From Quillaja saponaria (taxonomy: Eukaryota > Streptophyta > Magnoliopsida > Fabales > Quillajaceae), in contig CM055605.1 in assembly GCA_029379385.1 (NCBI GenBank), positions 2,391,001-2,455,000 of the forward strand: a DNA stretch of 64,000 nucleotides, read 5' to 3'. Under the pieces are notes generated by a model. The model was not told where the DNA came from. It made no database searches and was given only the letters and a program-made list of their open reading frames with translations. The translations under genes were made by a program, and so were the position numbers. Of this stretch, positions 61,564 to 64,000 are shown one piece after another. Positions within the stretch are counted from its first letter, which is position 1, and every line of letters begins with the position of its first letter.

Positions 61564-63315
61564 ATTTAACACCCATTTGACAGTCTCTTAGTCTGACTGG
61601 GCCATTCATGAATGGTTTCCAACTTGCAATAGACCAATACTATTTACTGATTTGTTTTGGATGTACTAAAAATAATCAGAAAATTAGAAGATTCTTAAAA
61701 GTCTAATGCTTGCTTCGTCAGAGAAACGATAGACATGAGTTTGATTTGAAAAATGTGATCAGAGAAACAAAAATGGAATCACACATATAATCAACAATTT
61801 CATTATCTTTTGCATGGAATAACTTGAAAATTTGTGCTTTGTCAAATATAACATGACAGCCTGATAAAACAAAAAAGCTACAAATATAACTGAGTCGAAT
61901 TTGAAGATTATCCTAATCCACAAATGGAATCAATTAATCCATCACTTATATATTGTATTATCCTACATATGCAATGTTTCATATTCCAATTTTTTTTCTT
62001 TTTCTTTTTCGGGTATATTTCACTTTCTTTATTTTGCAATATATTCTCTACTTATTCGGAAAATTGTAGGGAACAATTTTTTTGGTAGGTTCGGCCAAAA
62101 GTAATGAACGGAAAATATGAACCACATAAAATCTTATATATTTTTATAGTACAATAAAAATCTAGGACATAGTTAGTTGTTAATTTTTCTTCTCATACAT
62201 CTGTAGGCCAAGGCATGATTGAATCATTGGTCATTGAGACGACAACAAAAAAAAAATCACTAATTTAAATGAAAGATATAATTATAAACCTGTCGTGAGA
62301 GTTTATTTATCTAAAGAAATATAATATAAATTTAGACTTAAATGGGCCGAATTCTAAATTTTTAGTGAGTTGAGTTAACTGGTGTCTAAATTAACTTTTA
62401 TGTAACTCGACTAATTTATCTATCATATTCAATCAAAAACATTATCTATATCGAAAGTAACTAATTTAATTATCAATTTAAAAAAGATCACCTTGTTTGA
62501 TTATGCCGTATGGGCAAATATTTGGGAGTGATTTTAGGTATCTATCATATTCAATCAAAAACAAACTATCTATATCGAAAGTAAAGAATTTAACTATCCT
62601 GTCAAGAATAATACTTTATTTAATTATGCCATATGGGCAAACATTTGGGAATGATTTTAGGTACGCAAAAGCCAATTTCCCATTCCCCTCATTTTCTCAT
62701 GCTTACATCCCTCGATCTAACCATGCATGCTACTTCCAAAGTATAAATACACCGAACCCGAGTTCTTCTTCCTCATTATTCATGCTCCCATTAATTTATT
62801 ATTATTCTCACACCTAATTCTAAGATTGAAGCAGATATGGGGTAGAAAGGAAAAACTCAAATTTATGTGGATCAGATTCTTAAACAGTACGTTGGATTTT
62901 CCCTTTTCTAAGATTAAGAAGATAAGGCATATTTGAAATAATTGACAAAATTAAGTACCACACATCCACATAAACAGATACCCACTGCATTCATATGTTC
63001 TCATACTATTACTTTATTAAACATGCAGAACATATTATTTTACACCAAAAAAGAGAAAAAAAAAATACAGAAATAGAAAAAATAACCAAGATATATTTAT
63101 GCAAATAAAAAGTCAACAAATTAAATTATACAAAATCACTAAAAAAAGAAAAAAAAAATGAAATTACACAAATTATAATATGTACTAGATCATTTAAATG
63201 ATTTTTGCCTCTGATTATGTATCACCTACACAATCTCCACAAATTGCTTTGATTTGAGGGATTATATATATTAATATGCACGTGCATGGCTTCGCATTGT
63301 TTTTATGCCAAACAA
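61564..63315. other. Intergenic, array end to P450 gene
   Basis: AT-rich with no exon recognised. It contains a two-copy tandem repeat (62417-62660) and the 3' UTR of the P450 gene on the minus strand. Short open frames here are not supported. Confidence 0.5.
62417..62660. repeat. Two-copy tandem repeat, period about 122 bp
   Basis: TATCTATCATATTCAATC starts at 62417 and again at 62539, followed in both by TATCTATATCGAAAGTAA, then ATTATGCC-TATGGGCAAA and TTTGGGA-TGATTTTAGGTA. The copies differ at scattered positions. Confidence 0.8.
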
Positions 63316-64000
63316 TTAGGCTCCTCTTTCTTGAACTCTAACCGGAAATCCTCCTCTCACGGTGGCTGTAAGACCCGTTGCAAACCGTAGTTCTTTGATG
63401 GAACCCGCTACCCGGATATCAAACCGACGAACAAGGACAACTGCAACAGATTTCATTTCGGTTAGAGACATTTCTTTCCCCAAACAAACCCTAACCCCAG
63501 CTTGAAAAACCGGGTATTTAAATGGACACTCTTGGACAAACACACCGTCTTTCAACCACCTATCCGGTTTGAATTCAAGACAATCCGGACCCCAAATCCG
63601 CTCCATCCGACCCATTGCATATGGATGGTAAGTAACCCTAGTACCTTTCCGTACAAAAGTACTATCCGGTAACACATCGTCCTCTAACGAAAACTTCGAG
63701 TCGAACTGAATCGGTGGGTAAAGCCTCATACTTTCATGAACCGCCGCATTCAAATAATGCATTTCCCGCATTTGTTCAAAGCTGGCAAATTCCTGAACCG
63801 GTTTCATAACCCGGTCCAACTCGTCCCGGATCAAAGACTCAACCTCCGGGTTTTGTGACAACAAGTAAAAAAAACTAGTCAACGCGGCGGCTACAGTATC
63901 ACGACCAGCTAACAAAAAGCTAACGACAATGTCTCGTAGGTATTTGTCATCGTTCGTTGAATTCATGAATCTAGACAGAAGGTCGTTTCGTGTTAGAGAA
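63316..64000 (-). CDS. Cytochrome P450, CYP94 family, 3' part (runs off the window)
   Basis: CYP94 enzymes are endoplasmic-reticulum monooxygenases that omega-hydroxylate fatty acids or jasmonoyl-isoleucine. The visible part covers the C-terminal half of the protein in one open frame that continues past the right edge; LLSRF precedes MNSTNDDKYLRD. Motifs in order are the I-helix AGRDT (oxygen activation), ESMRLYPP with the ExxR motif, PDRW of the PERF region, the heme loop FQAGVRVCLG with its Cys ligand, and a C-terminus ending VRVQERGA. CYP94 genes often lack introns, and none is seen here. The family call rests on KYLRDIVVSFLLAGRDT and YHPYAMGRMERIWGPD. The subfamily (B, C or other) cannot be fixed. 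No lesion is visible. Confidence 0.9.
   Translation of the reverse strand, partial: SLTRNDLLSRFMNSTNDDKYLRDIVVSFLLAGRDTVAAALTSFFYLLSQNPEVESLIRDELDRVMKPVQEFASFEQMREMHYLNAAVHESMRLYPPIQFDSKFSLEDDVLPDSTFVRKGTRVTYHPYAMGRMERIWGPDCLEFKPDRWLKDGVFVQECPFKYPVFQAGVRVCLGKEMSLTEMKSVAVVLVRRFDIRVAGSIKELRFATGLTATVRGGFPVRVQERGA

Larger units (their letters stand above)
60691..61580. repeat. Tandem unit 3 of the root-cap gene array, partial
   Basis: It begins within the promoter of the array gene (GAAAGACAGACATAATGATAAATAAAG, matching about 58370 onward) and runs through an internally deleted gene. It lacks the distal upstream part of the unit, the second Cys module and the intron. Confidence 0.75.

Noticed and set aside
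62497..62817. 106-codon open frame with internal repetition
   Set aside because: The repetition comes from the 122-bp tandem DNA repeat, and there is no protein-family resemblance.
1..64000. tRNA, rRNA or CRISPR features
   Set aside because: No cloverleaf-like segment with a proper anticodon arm, no rRNA similarity and no spaced direct-repeat array were seen. The B-box-like motifs found belong to SINE-like elements.

Overview
The window is nuclear DNA from a eudicot plant. It is AT-rich, and its genes have many short GT-AG introns. Every recognisable product has close plant relatives: an RPD3-type histone deacetylase, a GH100 neutral/alkaline invertase, AGC VIII kinases with DFD in place of DFG, HPt phosphotransfer proteins, and a CYP94-type P450. 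The species cannot be named from sequence alone. Exon boundaries below were built by hand from splice signals, reading phase and family similarity, and the phases sum correctly in every intact model.

Layout. 0.7-6.0 kb (+): class I histone deacetylase, HDA9 type, 14 exons. 7.5-11.1 kb (+): organelle-type neutral/alkaline invertase, 6 exons. 11.9-13.5 kb (-): low-molecular-weight protein tyrosine phosphatase, tail-to-tail with the invertase. 14.3-17.7 kb (-): a long KIPK-like AGC VIII kinase. 22.6-25.3 kb (+): a second AGC VIII kinase (PINOID2/WAG-like) in divergent orientation, carrying one frameshift. 26.0-29.7 kb (+): an HPt-like protein without its phospho-histidine. 30.6-31.7 kb (-): ribosomal stalk protein P2. 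33.8-36.8 kb (-): an aldo/keto reductase, with a second, frameshifted copy of its first exon just upstream (37.1-37.4 kb). 38.4-42.2 kb and 47.0-51.3 kb (-): two more HPt-like genes, also without the phospho-histidine. 51.4-61.6 kb: a decaying tandem array of three units, each built around a secreted Cys-rich / root-cap-type gene. 63.3 kb to the right edge (-): the 3' part of a CYP94-type cytochrome P450.

The most notable feature is the set of three pseudo-HPt genes within about 25 kb. HPt proteins relay phosphate from cytokinin receptor kinases to response regulators. Pseudo-HPts such as Arabidopsis AHP6, which has Asn at the acceptor site, block that relay. Here the acceptor position is Lys, Gln and Arg in the three genes, yet exon structure and phases follow the AHP family exactly and the frames are open. 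This looks like a local family of non-phosphorylatable HPt proteins.

The second notable feature is the root-cap-type array. Copies 1 and 2 keep an intact first exon (signal peptide, two Cys modules, Pro-rich linker) with a conserved TATA/W-box promoter, while their second exons are broken or deleted. Copy 3 is an internally deleted, intronless fusion. Mobile-element traces include two tRNA-derived SINE insertions with target duplications, one of them with an empty site preserved in the sister repeat, and a hAT-like MITE with a 7-bp target duplication. The two single-base frameshifts (second kinase, extra reductase exon) could be real or assembly errors.
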